NCBI GenBank assembly: GCA_002396335.1
Contig: DGXN01000021.1
Coordinates: 8,221-72,220, forward strand
Length of the DNA stretch: 64,000 nucleotides
From: Bacteroidales bacterium UBA4231
GTDB lineage: Bacteria; Bacteroidota; Bacteroidia; Bacteroidales; UBA932
Direction: 5' to 3'
Every line of letters begins with the position of its first letter. The first letter of the stretch is position 1. Both the position numbers and the translations under genes were made by a program. The notes beneath the pieces are model-generated. The model did no database searches, was not told where the DNA came from, and saw only the letters and a list, made by a program, of their open reading frames with translations. Shown here piece by piece: positions 16,800 to 24,972 of this stretch.

Positions 16800-17807
16800 A
16801 TGGACAAGAAAACGAAAAATATCCTCAGCTACGTATTCTGGGGCGCTGTAGCCGTCGTGCTCATTTATTTCTGCCTCCGTGCCGTAGACTGGACCCAGTT
16901 CCGCGAAGCCCTGAAAGTGTGCAAGTGGGAATACGTGCTCCTGTCCATGGTGCTGGGTACCCTGGTGTTCTACATTCGCGGTTCCCGCTGGAAAATGCTT
17001 CTGGAGCCCTTCGACCCTTCCACCTCCCGGCTCACCTGTTTCAACGCCTACAACATCTGCATGGCCGTGAATCTGGCACTCCCTCGCGCGGGCGAAGTCG
17101 TACGTCTGGGCTACGTCGTCAAGCATTCCGCCCTCGGGCCCGACGGGAAACGCCTCCTGACATTTGACAAAGCGCTGGGAACCCTGCTCATCGAGCGGGT
17201 GTGGGACGCGCTGGTCACCATAGGGATGGCGGCCGTACTGGTCGCTGTCAAATGGGACAGTTTCGGCGGCTATCTGATGGAAAGCCTTTCCGGCATCGGC
17301 GGAGCCACCAGCCTTTGGTGGATCCTGGGCGGCGTGGTGGTCCTGGTGGGCGGGCTTATCGGCCTGGCCTACGCGTTCCGCGAGAAAGGCGGCGTCTGGG
17401 GTAAGATCTGGGGATTCCTCGCCGGCATCGGCCATGGCCTGGGCTCTTTCATGCACATGAAACGGGTCTGGCTGTTCTTCCTGCTGACGGCTGTCATCTG
17501 GGTCATTTACTGGCTCATGAGCGCCGCCATCGTCTGGGCGCTGCAGGATATCGAAGCGTTCTCCACGCTCACCCTCACCGACGCCTTCTTCCTGATGATC
17601 GCCGGTAGCATCTCCTCGGTGGTACCCGTGCCGGGCGGTTTCGGCGCATACCACGGCGTGGTGGCCGGCGCCCTGCTGAGCATCTGGAACATTCCGGTGG
17701 GCATAGGCATGATCCTCGCCACCCTCAACCACGAATCCCAGGTCATTACGCAGGCCTTCTGCGGTCTGGGCTCCTACATTCACGAGAACTTCTTCCGGAA
17801 CAAATGA
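16800..17807 (+). CDS. Flippase-like membrane protein (lysylphosphatidylglycerol synthase TM family)
   Basis: This 335-residue protein has about eight membrane segments and matches UPF0104/PF03706, the membrane half of MprF-like proteins. Signature stretches are LGTLVFYIRGSRWKMLLEPF, NLALPRAGEVVRLGYV, FDKALGTLLIERVWD, and SSVVPVPGGFGAYHGVVAGA. No soluble aminoacyl-transferase domain is present, so it is probably a lipid or glycolipid translocase rather than an LPG synthase. Its last four bases overlap the start of aroE (ATGA), a common pairing by translational coupling. The start at 16800 is chosen because it opens MDKKTKNILSY immediately before the first membrane segment. Confidence 0.87.
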   Translation: MDKKTKNILSYVFWGAVAVVLIYFCLRAVDWTQFREALKVCKWEYVLLSMVLGTLVFYIRGSRWKMLLEPFDPSTSRLTCFNAYNICMAVNLALPRAGEVVRLGYVVKHSALGPDGKRLLTFDKALGTLLIERVWDALVTIGMAAVLVAVKWDSFGGYLMESLSGIGGATSLWWILGGVVVLVGGLIGLAYAFREKGGVWGKIWGFLAGIGHGLGSFMHMKRVWLFFLLTAVIWVIYWLMSAAIVWALQDIEAFSTLTLTDAFFLMIAGSISSVVPVPGGFGAYHGVVAGALLSIWNIPVGIGMILATLNHESQVITQAFCGLGSYIHENFFRNK

Positions 17808-18523
17808 GGTTCGGGATTATCGGCCATCCCGTACAGGGATCCATGAGTCCCCGGCTCTTCGGGGCCGCCTACGACGGCCGCTACCCGTACGACCTGCTGG
17901 ACTTTGACTCTTTCGCCGACGCCTGGCAGTGCTTCCTTCACGGCTACGACGGCATCAACGTGACGGCGCCTTTCAAGCAGGACGCTTTCCGGGCCGTGAC
18001 TTCCCTGGACGACAACGCCCGGCGCTCCGGTGCGGTGAACCTGGTCGTAAAACGCCCCGACGGTGTGCTCGAAGGCCACAATACCGACGTGGACGGCGTC
18101 CTGTATGCCCTGTCCGGACAGCCGTTTTCCGACGTGCTGGTGGTCGGGGCGGGAGGGGCTGCTCGGGCGGCCGTCGTGGCTGCTTTGCGGCTGGGCGCCC
18201 GGGTCAGCGTCGTCAATCGGACCTTCGCAAAAGCGCAGGAGCTATCGGCCATCGACCCTGCAGTGACAGCCGTGCCGACGGAAGCGATGCCGGTCCTTCG
18301 GCCATCGCTGATCATCTATACGCTGCCGGGGCGGGCTCCGGTTCCCGCGGGGCTGCCGCTTTCCGGCGCCGCCGTCCTGGAGGCTGAATACAAGGCTCCG
18401 GTCCTTGCAGGGCACCCGCGCTACATCAGCGGCCGCCAGTGGCTGCTGGGGCAGGCCGTCGCAGGGTACAGCCTCTTTACCGGGGAAATGCCGTCGGCCC
18501 AAAAAATGTTGCGCGTCCTTTGA
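17804..18523 (+). CDS. aroE: Shikimate dehydrogenase
   Basis: This 239-residue enzyme reduces 3-dehydroshikimate with NADPH in the chorismate pathway. It shows the N-terminal substrate site FGIIGHPVQGSMSPRL, GINVTAPFKQDAF with the catalytic Lys, SGAVNLV, GHNTDVDGV, and the Rossmann turn VVGAGGAARAAVV. It is slightly shorter than the E. coli enzyme (272 residues), mainly in the C-terminal half, as is usual for Bacteroidota AroE. The shikimate kinase of the same pathway lies separately at 46893-47390. Confidence 0.95.
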   Translation: MRFGIIGHPVQGSMSPRLFGAAYDGRYPYDLLDFDSFADAWQCFLHGYDGINVTAPFKQDAFRAVTSLDDNARRSGAVNLVVKRPDGVLEGHNTDVDGVLYALSGQPFSDVLVVGAGGAARAAVVAALRLGARVSVVNRTFAKAQELSAIDPAVTAVPTEAMPVLRPSLIIYTLPGRAPVPAGLPLSGAAVLEAEYKAPVLAGHPRYISGRQWLLGQAVAGYSLFTGEMPSAQKMLRVL

Positions 18524-18596
18524 CGGAATTCGCAAAAAATTAGTAAATTGCGGTGCGGTGACAGGATGCCATCGCCCGTTTTTAATTTATTGACTT

Positions 18597-19265
18597 ATGG
18601 CACTGAACAAAGTAATGCTCATCGGTAACGTTGGCAATGATCCCGAAGTACGTTACCTCGAATCCAACCCCCAGAATCCCGGCGGCAACGTCAAAGTCGC
18701 CTCCTTCCGTCTCGCCACTACCGAACGCTACCGCGACCGCAGCGGCGAACTCCGCGAAAACACAGAATGGCACAGCATCGTCGTCTGGCGCAACAACGCC
18801 GACGTCGTGGAAAAATTCGTCCACAAAGGCAGCCAGGTCTACATCGAAGGCAAACTCCGCACCCGCCAGTGGACCGACCAGACCGGCGCCAAACGCTACA
18901 CCACCGAAGTCGTAGCCGACAACCTCCAACTTCTCGGAAAACGCCCCGACAGCGAAGGCAACTCCGGTTACCAGGGCGGATACGGCCCGGGATACCAGGG
19001 CGGCGCCCAGCCTTCCGGCGGTTCCGTTCCTTCTGGCGGTATGGCTCCGGCGGGCGGGTATCAGCCCTCCTCCATGCCCGCCGGCTTCCAGCCCAGCGGT
19101 GCGGCAGGCCCGGCTTCTGTCGGTCCGAACCCTGTTAGTGGTCCGAACCCTGTTAGCGGTGCTGGCCCTGCCGGTGCCCCCGGCGTCCCCGGTGTCCCCG
19201 GTGTCAACCCGGCTTATCAAGGCCCTCTCCCTGCCGCCGAACCCGCCGACGACCTGCCCTTCTGA
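18597..19265 (+). CDS. ssb: Single-stranded DNA-binding protein
   Basis: This 222-residue SSB has an N-terminal OB fold (about residues 1-115: NKVMLIGNVGNDPEVRYL, FRLATTERYRDRSGE, TEWHSIVVWRN, KGSQVYIEGKLRTRQWTDQ). A long Gly/Pro/Ser-rich linker follows, and the acidic tail ends DDLPF, which recruits repair and replication partners. The linker is longer than in many SSBs and contains a perfect short tandem duplication (GPNPVS twice, from an 18-bp DNA repeat near 19127-19160). It has its own upstream gap of 73 bp from aroE. A long palindrome at 19299-19398 follows and probably ends transcription. Confidence 0.96.
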   Translation: MALNKVMLIGNVGNDPEVRYLESNPQNPGGNVKVASFRLATTERYRDRSGELRENTEWHSIVVWRNNADVVEKFVHKGSQVYIEGKLRTRQWTDQTGAKRYTTEVVADNLQLLGKRPDSEGNSGYQGGYGPGYQGGAQPSGGSVPSGGMAPAGGYQPSSMPAGFQPSGAAGPASVGPNPVSGPNPVSGAGPAGAPGVPGVPGVNPAYQGPLPAAEPADDLPF

Positions 19266-19298
19266 TCCGGCACTGGCATTTTTGTTTTGCAAACCTAA

Positions 19299-19398
19299 GG
19301 GGACGACTAAAAAGATTCTTCACTTCGTTCAGAATGACAGTCTCATGTCATTCTGAGGCATGTGAACCTGCCGAAGAACCTACTTTTTAGTCGGCCCC
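19299..19398. repeat. 100-bp palindromic repeat after ssb
   Basis: Outer arms GGGGACGACTAAAAAG and CTTTTTAGTCGGCCCC enclose inner arms TTCAGAATGACA / TGTCATTCTGA. The inner text (ATTCTTCACTTCGTTCAGAA) resembles an intergenic repeat that I recall as widespread in bacterial genomes. It lies 34 bp past the ssb stop and may act as a terminator. Confidence 0.7.
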
Positions 19399-19447
19399 TT
19401 TTTGCTGCCCTGAATATATGCATACGGCCTAATCGCTGCTCGCGAGT

Positions 19448-19695
19448 GGCGCAGGTGTGGCTATATATGGCGCAGGTGTGGCTTCAAATGGCGCAGGTGC
19501 GATTTTGAAGAGGGGACCTGCGCCACAGGAGCGCGTAGAACGATGTTTTGCGGCGCAGGTATGGGTCATATAATCGCACCTGCACCAAAAAACCTAAGGC
19601 CTGCACCAAAAAACCCGAGGCCTGCGCCAAACGGGCTGGCACCTGCACCAAAAAGGCCGGGACCTGCGCCAAAAACGTAACACCTGCACCAAAAA
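19448..19695. repeat. Array of eleven GGYGCAGG/CCTGCRCC motifs with 21-bp period
   Basis: GCAGG cores start at 19451, 19472, 19493 and 19555, and CCTGC cores on the opposite strand start at 19517, 19579, 19600, 19621, 19642, 19663 and 19684. The last six are spaced exactly 21 bp apart, and the first three also 21 bp apart. The typical unit is CACCTGCACCAAAAAGG. A frame through the right half (19548-19754) would encode an imperfect seven-residue repeat (TCTKKPK), but it has no gene-like support. Similar single motifs occur near 8500 and 46737-46765. Confidence 0.8.
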
Positions 19696-19715
19696 GGAAA
19701 GAGACGGAGAACGAT

Positions 19716-19746
19716 TTTGGGATTTGGGGCTTAATTTGTATCTTTG
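19716..19746 (+). promoter_or_regulatory. Consensus promoter of the GH29 fucosidase gene
   Basis: TTTG (19716-19719), a 19-bp spacer and TATCTTTG (19739-19746) match the Bacteroidota consensus exactly. The ATG is 17 bp downstream. The 21-bp repeat array ends about 20 bp upstream, which places it as a candidate control region. Confidence 0.78.
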
Positions 19747-19763
19747 GGCATTAACAGACAGAT

Positions 19764-21119
19764 ATGAAACGCATTCTCACAATCGTGGCCCTGGCGTGCA
19801 TGGTGGCATCGTGCGGCCGGAACCAAACTTCGGAAGGGGAGACTCCGCAGCAGAAGGCGGAGCGGATGGAATGGTTCTCGCAGGCCAAACTGGGCATTTT
19901 CATCCACTGGGGCATCTATTCCCGCGGCGACTGGTCCGAAAGCTGGAGCTTCCACAACCAGGTGGTGAGCATGGAGGATTACTTCGCCCAGGAGGCCGAC
20001 TTTACCGCATCGGCCTACGACCCGGCCGAGTGGGTGCGGCTGATCCGCGAAAGCGGGGCCAGGTACACGGTCATCACTTCCAAGCACCACGACGGCTTTG
20101 CGCTCTGGGACACGAAGGCGGGGGATGTGAGTTCCGTCAAGAGCTCGGCCGCCGCGCGGGATGTCCTGACTCCTTTCGTGGAGGAGGTCCGCCGGCAGGG
20201 AGGCCTTAAGCTGGGACTTTACTACTCCCTTATCGACTGGCCCCGGGAAGACTATCCCAATGTGTTCCGCGCCGGTCCGGCCCGCTACGACATCCACAAG
20301 GAGCCGGAGCGCTGGCAGCATTTCCTTACCTTCAATTCGGCCCAGCTGAAGGAACTGCAGGAGCAGTACAATCCGGACCTCTTCTGGTTCGACGGCGACT
20401 GGGAGTTTTCCTCCGAGGAATGGGACGCTCCCGGAATCGTCCGGATGCTTCGGGAGCATAATCCCGCAGTCATCGTGAATTCCCGTATCCAGGGGAACGG
20501 GGACTACGACACTCCCGAATTGGGAGTCCCCGTCACCCGGCCGGCGAGCCAGTGGTGGGAAACCTGCATGACCATCAACGACTCCTGGGGCTTCCGCAAG
20601 AAAGACACGGATTTCAAGAGCCCCGACACTGTCATCCGTATGCTGGTGGACTGCATCGGCATGGGCGGCAACCTGCTGCTGGACATCGGCCCCCGGGCCG
20701 ACGGTACCATCCCCGAAGAAGAGGTGGCCATCCTCAAGGAACTGGGCCGATGGACCTCCAAGCACCAGGAGGCCGTCTACAACACCCGGGCGGGCATCCC
20801 CGCCGGCCATGTGCAGGCCTACACATCCCTGAATCCCGCCGGTGACATCCTCTACCTGTATCTTCCCTATGCACCCAACGCGTCGGTGGAAGTCAAGGGC
20901 CTCAAGTCCCGCATCCGCCGCATCCGCGTAGTAGGGTCCGACCGGGAACTCTCCTGGAAACTGTACAACGACATCGACTGGAGCGAGATTCCCGGCGTCC
21001 TGTACATCGACGTCCCGGCCGACGTCCTGGATCCGCGCATGACCGTATTGGCCGTGGAACTGGAAAGTCCCTGCACCCTCTACGAGGGCTCGGGTCAGGT
21101 AATCAGCTTCAACGAATGA
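19764..21119 (+). CDS. GH29 alpha-L-fucosidase lipoprotein
   Basis: This 451-residue enzyme carries a lipoprotein signal (MKRILTIVALACMVASCG, Cys17) and the GH29 fold. Conserved stretches are WFSQAKLGIFIHWGIYS, ARYTVITSKHHDGFALWD, GLYYSLIDW, and LFWFDGDW with Asp210 as the predicted nucleophile. NLLLDIGPRADGTIP and a C-terminal beta-sandwich complete the enzyme. It would release alpha-linked fucose from mucin or plant glycans in the periplasm or at the cell surface. Its 3' end overlaps the convergent trmH-like gene by 11 bases. It stands alone, with a consensus promoter and the 21-bp repeat array upstream. Confidence 0.94.
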   Translation: MKRILTIVALACMVASCGRNQTSEGETPQQKAERMEWFSQAKLGIFIHWGIYSRGDWSESWSFHNQVVSMEDYFAQEADFTASAYDPAEWVRLIRESGARYTVITSKHHDGFALWDTKAGDVSSVKSSAAARDVLTPFVEEVRRQGGLKLGLYYSLIDWPREDYPNVFRAGPARYDIHKEPERWQHFLTFNSAQLKELQEQYNPDLFWFDGDWEFSSEEWDAPGIVRMLREHNPAVIVNSRIQGNGDYDTPELGVPVTRPASQWWETCMTINDSWGFRKKDTDFKSPDTVIRMLVDCIGMGGNLLLDIGPRADGTIPEEEVAILKELGRWTSKHQEAVYNTRAGIPAGHVQAYTSLNPAGDILYLYLPYAPNASVEVKGLKSRIRRIRVVGSDRELSWKLYNDIDWSEIPGVLYIDVPADVLDPRMTVLAVELESPCTLYEGSGQVISFNE

Positions 21120-21966
21120 GTTTTCCCTGCCGCTGACGGACGGCTTCGTACAGGAGGATGGCGGCGCTGACGGAGACATTCAGGCTGTCCAGCTGCCCCA
21201 GCATGGGAATGCGGATATGGGCCGACGCCGCCCGCCGCCAGAGGTCGCTGAGTCCGGTGGACTCTGTTCCCATCACCAGGGCGGTGCCCCGTTCCATGTC
21301 TGCGTCGTAATAGAGGGATGAATCTTGCAGCTGGGCTGTAAGGATCTGAATGTCACGCTTTTTCAGGAAATCGATAGCCGCTTCCGAGGAACAGGCCACC
21401 GTGGGAACGGTGAACACTGCGCCGATGGAAGCCCGGATGAGGTTGGGGTTATACAGGTCCGTGAGCGGGTCGCAGATGAGGACGGCGTCGGCACCGGCGG
21501 CGTCGGCACTGCGGAGAACGGCTCCCAGATTGCCCGGCTTTTCCACGGATTCCAGCACCATGATGAGCGGATTGCGGGGAAGTGCCAAATCTTCCAGCGA
21601 CAGGGCTTTGTACTCCACTTCTGCAATGATGCCCTCCGTGCTCTCCCGGTATGCCGCTTTCCGGTACAGCTGTTCCGGAATTTCGATGACCATGGGTGTG
21701 TTATCTTCAGGGACAGAGGTTTTCCCAGGAGCAGATTTTAGGGCCGATGCTTCTGGAAAAACCTCTGTCCCTGCAGGAAGGATGTCAGGGCATACGAACA
21801 GGGTGCGGACGGTGTAGCCGGATTCCAGGCAGTGCCTCAGTTCCCGCAGTCCTTCCACCACAAACAGGCCCTGCTCCCGCCGTGCTTTGGACTTTTCCTG
21901 AAGCAGCAGCAGGTTCTTGATTTTGGGATTCTGGGCCGATGTGACCGTCTCTGTTTTCATAGCCAT
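21109..21966 (-). CDS. TrmH/SpoU-family RNA 2'-O-methyltransferase
   Basis: This 285-residue SPOUT enzyme methylates a ribose in tRNA or rRNA. It has an N-terminal substrate-binding domain (NPKIKNLLLLQEKSKARREQ, FVVEGLRELRHCL) and the knotted catalytic domain: IMVLESVEKPGNLGAVLRSA (motif 1), ALVMGTESTGLSD (motif 2) and IPMLGQLDSLNVSVSAAILL (motif 3). Between the two, about residues 65-86 are encoded by a 66-bp near-perfect palindrome (21708-21773) that looks inserted. The exact modified nucleotide cannot be assigned. The ATG at 21960 is an alternative start. Divergent from lysS. Confidence 0.92.
   Translation of the reverse strand: MAMKTETVTSAQNPKIKNLLLLQEKSKARREQGLFVVEGLRELRHCLESGYTVRTLFVCPDILPAGTEVFPEASALKSAPGKTSVPEDNTPMVIEIPEQLYRKAAYRESTEGIIAEVEYKALSLEDLALPRNPLIMVLESVEKPGNLGAVLRSADAAGADAVLICDPLTDLYNPNLIRASIGAVFTVPTVACSSEAAIDFLKKRDIQILTAQLQDSSLYYDADMERGTALVMGTESTGLSDLWRRAASAHIRIPMLGQLDSLNVSVSAAILLYEAVRQRQGKLIR
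21708..21773. repeat. In-frame palindromic insertion inside the trmH-like gene
   Basis: Arms CAGGGACAGAGGTTTTCCCA and the complementary TGGAAAAACCTCTGTCCCTG pair with one or two mismatches around the core 21731-21750. Read on the minus strand, that core is GCATCGGCCCTAAAATCTGC. The element is 66 bp, a multiple of three, and keeps the frame. Its core is 18/20 identical to that of the cysS insertion at 11698-11717. Confidence 0.75.
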
Positions 21967-21987
21967 GGCGTTTTTTCAATCGTAACG

Positions 21988-21995
21988 CAAAAATA
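21988..21995 (-). promoter_or_regulatory. -7 promoter box of the trmH-like gene
   Basis: CAAAAATA on the + strand reads TATTTTTG on the minus strand (TAnnTTTG), 22 bp before the start at 21966. Confidence 0.55.
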
Positions 21996-22009
21996 CACAT
22001 TGTTTTTTG

Positions 22010-22017
22010 TATCTTTG
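22010..22017 (+). promoter_or_regulatory. -7 promoter box of lysS
   Basis: TATCTTTG matches TAnnTTTG, 25 bp before the lysS ATG at 22043. It is divergent with the box at 21988-21995. Confidence 0.6.
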
Positions 22018-22042
22018 CATTTTCGTGAAAAAAGTTTGAATT

Positions 22043-23557
22043 ATGGCATATTATCAGCTGAATGAGCAGGAACTCGGAAGAAGAGAATCCCTTGGAAAAC
22101 TTCGTGAACTGGGCATCAATCCCTATCCCGCGCCCTTATATCCCGTGAACACCACCACCGTGGAGATTGCCGCCGGCTTCAAACCGGAGGAAGGCAATTT
22201 CCAGGACGTCTGCATCGCCGGCCGCATCATGAGCCGCCGCATCATGGGCGCCGCATCTTTCATGGAACTCCAGGACAGCGCCGGCCGCATTCAGGTATAT
22301 GTCAAACGGGACGAGATCTGCCCCTCCGAGGACAAGACCCTCTACAACACGGTGTTCAAGAAACTCCTGGACATCGGCGACATTGTGGGCATCAAGGGCT
22401 TTGCCTTCTTCACTCAGACCGGCCAGCTCTCCGTCCACGCCAGGGAACTCACGGTCCTGAGCAAGTCCCTCCGCGTACTCCCCATCGTGAAGACCGATGC
22501 CGACGGCACCGTCCACGACAGCTTCGAAGACCCCGAACTGCGCTACCGTCAGCGTTATGTGGACCTGGTGGTGAACCCGCAGGTGAAGGAGACTTTCGTC
22601 AAGCGCACACTTATCATCAACACCATGCGCGAGTGCTTTAACGCAGAGGGCTGCCTGGAGGTGGAAACGCCCATCCTTCAGCCTATTCCGGGCGGCGCTA
22701 CGGCCCGTCCCTTCGTCACGCACCACAATGCCCTGGACGTGGACATGTACATGCGTATCGCCAATGAGCTGTACCTGAAGCGCCTCATCGTGGGCGGCTT
22801 CTCCGGCGTGTACGAGTTCGCCAAGAACTTCCGCAACGAGGGAATGGACAAGACCCACAATCCGGAATTCACCTGCGTGGAGATGTACATCGCCTACAAG
22901 GACTACATCTGGATGATGGAATTCACCGAGAAGATGCTCCAGAAAGTGGCCGAAGCTACCGGCGGGGTCACCAAGACCATCGGCGGGAACGATATTTCCT
23001 TTGCCGGTCCTTTCCGCCGCCTCCGCATCCTGGATGCCATTCAGGAGTACGCCGGCGTGGATGTGAAAGGCATGGACGAGGCCCAGCTCCGGGAAGTGTG
23101 CAAAAAGCTGAATGTGGAAGTGAGCCCGGAAATGGGTGTCGGGAAACTCATCGACGCCATCGTGGGCGAATATGTGGAGAAGAACCTGGTACAGCCCACC
23201 TTCCTGATTGACTACCCCGTGGAAATGTCCCCGCTCACCAAGCGCTGCCGCTACGACGACACCCTCACCGAGCGTTTCGAACTCTTTGTCAACGGCAAGG
23301 AACTGGCCAACGCCTACTCCGAACTCAATGACCCTGTGGACCAGCTGGACCGCTTCGAGGAGCAGGCTGCCCTCAAGTCCAAAGGCGACGACGAGGCCAT
23401 GTACGTGGACTACGACTTCGTCCGCGCCCTGGAATACGGCATGCCGCCCACCAGCGGTATCGGTATCGGCATTGACCGGCTCACCATGTTCATGACTGGT
23501 GCCGAAAGCATCCAGGACGTGCTGTTCTTCCCCATGATGCGCCCGGAAAAGTTCTGA
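22043..23557 (+). CDS. lysS: Lysine--tRNA ligase (class II)
   Basis: This 504-residue class II synthetase charges tRNA-Lys. The N-terminal anticodon-binding OB fold ([30 protein letters not shown]) is followed by class II motif 1 ([20 protein letters not shown]), motif 2 ([20 protein letters not shown]) and motif 3 ([20 protein letters not shown]). [20 protein letters not shown] also matches the family. The length is that of bacterial LysS without extra domains. The following gene starts 42 bp later. Confidence 0.97.
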   Translation: MAYYQLNEQELGRRESLGKLRELGINPYPAPLYPVNTTTVEIAAGFKPEEGNFQDVCIAGRIMSRRIMGAASFMELQDSAGRIQVYVKRDEICPSEDKTLYNTVFKKLLDIGDIVGIKGFAFFTQTGQLSVHARELTVLSKSLRVLPIVKTDADGTVHDSFEDPELRYRQRYVDLVVNPQVKETFVKRTLIINTMRECFNAEGCLEVETPILQPIPGGATARPFVTHHNALDVDMYMRIANELYLKRLIVGGFSGVYEFAKNFRNEGMDKTHNPEFTCVEMYIAYKDYIWMMEFTEKMLQKVAEATGGVTKTIGGNDISFAGPFRRLRILDAIQEYAGVDVKGMDEAQLREVCKKLNVEVSPEMGVGKLIDAIVGEYVEKNLVQPTFLIDYPVEMSPLTKRCRYDDTLTERFELFVNGKELANAYSELNDPVDQLDRFEEQAALKSKGDDEAMYVDYDFVRALEYGMPPTSGIGIGIDRLTMFMTGAESIQDVLFFPMMRPEKF

Positions 23558-23599
23558 GGAACGGATCATACTGGCGTTAGGACGACGGCCCGTAAAGAG

Positions 23600-24133
23600 A
23601 TGTCGGAGAATTCAACCATAGAAAAGTACCGTGAGGATTTGACAGCGTATCTGCTGGCTTCATGCACCGATGCCGGTCTTCTGAAAGGGACGCTGCTGTC
23701 CTCTCCGGATATAGATGAAGCCTGGCTGCGCTATGCCCCGTCTTTCTACGGGGATGCGGTCCGCAACTTCAATGCCTACCCTGAGTTCTGCCTTGGCTGC
23801 GCCGGGTATCTCGGGATGGCCGTGGCCTTCCTTTGGGACAGGGACTGGGCAAGGTATATGGACTGTCCTTATGCTTTCTTTCAAGGGGAACGCGGTTTTG
23901 ACGACATGGACGATCACATCACCGATACCATCCTGAAAGACCGTCGGCACAGTGTTCCGGCCATGCAGTCCTGTGCCGCCAATGCCTATCATTTCCTCAT
24001 GCGGGAAAGTCCGGAACCGGGTACGGCGGAGGCATACAGGCTCTTCCTCGTGACGGTGGAGACGCTGTTCAAGGTCGGCGCGGCCATCGAGCTCTGCCGC
24101 CTGGGCTACAAGTTTGAAAAGGTGACAGTCTAG
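23600..24133 (+). CDS. Conserved hypothetical protein
   Basis: This 177-residue soluble, helix-rich protein has conserved-looking aromatic and Cys residues: YAPSFYGDAVRNFNAYPEFC, GYLGMAVAFLWDRDWARYM, RGFDDMDDHI, and LFKVGAAIELCRLGYKFE. It has no signal peptide. I recognise it as similar to unnamed Bacteroidales proteins, but no function or family name can be given. It follows lysS by 42 bp on the same strand and may share its transcript. Confidence 0.72.
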   Translation: MSENSTIEKYREDLTAYLLASCTDAGLLKGTLLSSPDIDEAWLRYAPSFYGDAVRNFNAYPEFCLGCAGYLGMAVAFLWDRDWARYMDCPYAFFQGERGFDDMDDHITDTILKDRRHSVPAMQSCAANAYHFLMRESPEPGTAEAYRLFLVTVETLFKVGAAIELCRLGYKFEKVTV

Positions 24134-24160
24134 CCATGTCGTTCATGGTCGGGGACCTGA

Positions 24161-24190
24161 CAAAAAAAACCTCCCCGGAGCGGGGAGGTT
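24161..24190 (-). terminator. Rho-independent terminator of the DIP1984-family gene
   Basis: A nine-base perfect stem (AACCTCCCC 24168-24176 / GGGGAGGTT 24182-24190) is followed on the minus strand by a run of eight U. It lies about 160 bp past the stop at 24349. No gene is seen in the 24134-24348 interval. Confidence 0.85.
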
Positions 24191-24348
24191 GCTCTGGCAG
24201 TCGGCACGGCGGTAGTGCAGTTTGAATGGTAAACGATGCGTCTGTGAAGGGTGCTGAACCTGACGATACTGTTTGTGAAGGGTTCCGCTTCACGTGACCG
24301 AGTCGCGGCTTGACCTCCTGCCGCGGAGGTGTGCCCGCCCTGCCGGAG

Positions 24349-24801
24349 CTATTTCAAGTCAGTGGACCAGTTGGCCTGCTGGAGTTTCACGTCCAGTTCC
24401 CGGAGCTGTTTTGACAGGTCGTCAATCTGCTTCTGCAGTTTCGCCACATCGATTGTCCGGACAAACTTGATCTCATTGCGGGAGAAGCGGTCACTGCGGA
24501 CATTGGCATTTTCCAGCACTTCGCGAAGCGTGGAAATTTTCAGTGAAAGGGTATCCTTCTCGGCAATGATATCGGTCAGGCTGCGGCCTTCGACGACGGT
24601 TTCCAGATTGGTCCTGTTAATGCGGAAAACCGTCTCTTTCAGTTGATGGATCGCGTCATCCAGTTCGGCGAACAGATCCTGGGGGTCTTCGGCCGGAGAA
24701 TCTCCTTCCTGGACCTTGACGTTATTGTTCAGGCGCTCTTTAAGCTGGGCGATCCGTTTCTGGAGGTCGGCCCGCTGGTTCAATGCTTCTGCTAGTTTCA
24801 T
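24349..24801 (-). CDS. DIP1984-family protein (DUF6847)
   Basis: This 150-residue, almost wholly helical protein begins MKLAEALNQRADLQKRIAQL and contains RLNNNVKVQEGDSPAEDP, INRTNLETVVEGRSLTDIIA, and a coiled-coil end (LQKQIDDLSKQLRELDVKLQ, QANW). These are hallmarks of the DIP1984 family, whose role is not established. It is monocistronic, with a -7 box at 24821-24828 and an intrinsic terminator at 24161-24190. Two GCGGTAAGC hairpins lie between it and the divergent GH13 operon. Confidence 0.88.
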   Translation of the reverse strand: MKLAEALNQRADLQKRIAQLKERLNNNVKVQEGDSPAEDPQDLFAELDDAIHQLKETVFRINRTNLETVVEGRSLTDIIAEKDTLSLKISTLREVLENANVRSDRFSRNEIKFVRTIDVAKLQKQIDDLSKQLRELDVKLQQANWSTDLK

Positions 24802-24820
24802 ATCAGTTCCCTTTGTACTG

Positions 24821-24828
24821 CAAAGTTA
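24821..24828 (-). promoter_or_regulatory. -7 promoter box of the DIP1984-family gene
   Basis: CAAAGTTA on the + strand reads TAACTTTG on the minus strand (TAnnTTTG), 20 bp before the start at 24801. Confidence 0.6.
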
Positions 24829-24837
24829 ACAAAAAAC

Positions 24838-24924
24838 GCGGTAAGCGATACAAGACGTGTCTCGTTTACCGCAAAAACACCCCCTTTTCGCGGTAAGCAG
24901 GACAAATATATGCACGCTTACCGC
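24838..24924. repeat. Two tandem GCGGTAAGC hairpins in a divergent intergenic region
   Basis: GCGGTAAGCGA...TCGTTTACCGC (24838-24872) and GCGGTAAGC...GCTTACCGC (24890-24924) are two 35-bp inverted repeats with the same stem and different loops. They lie between the DIP1984 gene and the GH13 lipoprotein gene. They could be an operator pair for the saccharolytic operon or a short dispersed repeat. Confidence 0.6.
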
Positions 24925-24972
24925 AGGTAAGGATTGTTTTTTCCTGGAAAAATGTGTAATATTGTAGATGTT

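Noticed and set aside
19448..19695. Could the 21-bp-phased array be a CRISPR?
   Set aside because: The units are degenerate, 21 bp in total with no unique spacers, switch orientation, and no cas genes are near.
19548..19754. A 68-residue frame with TCTKKPK-like heptads through the repeat array
   Set aside because: It arises because the 21-bp period is a multiple of three. It runs through the fucosidase promoter and has no start context or homologue that I recognise.
24191..24348. A possible tRNA or structured RNA in the gap after the DIP1984-family gene
   Set aside because: A GGTTCA stretch looked like a T-loop, but the flanking bases do not pair and no anticodon or acceptor arm could be built. 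Only the terminator at 24161-24190 is supported.
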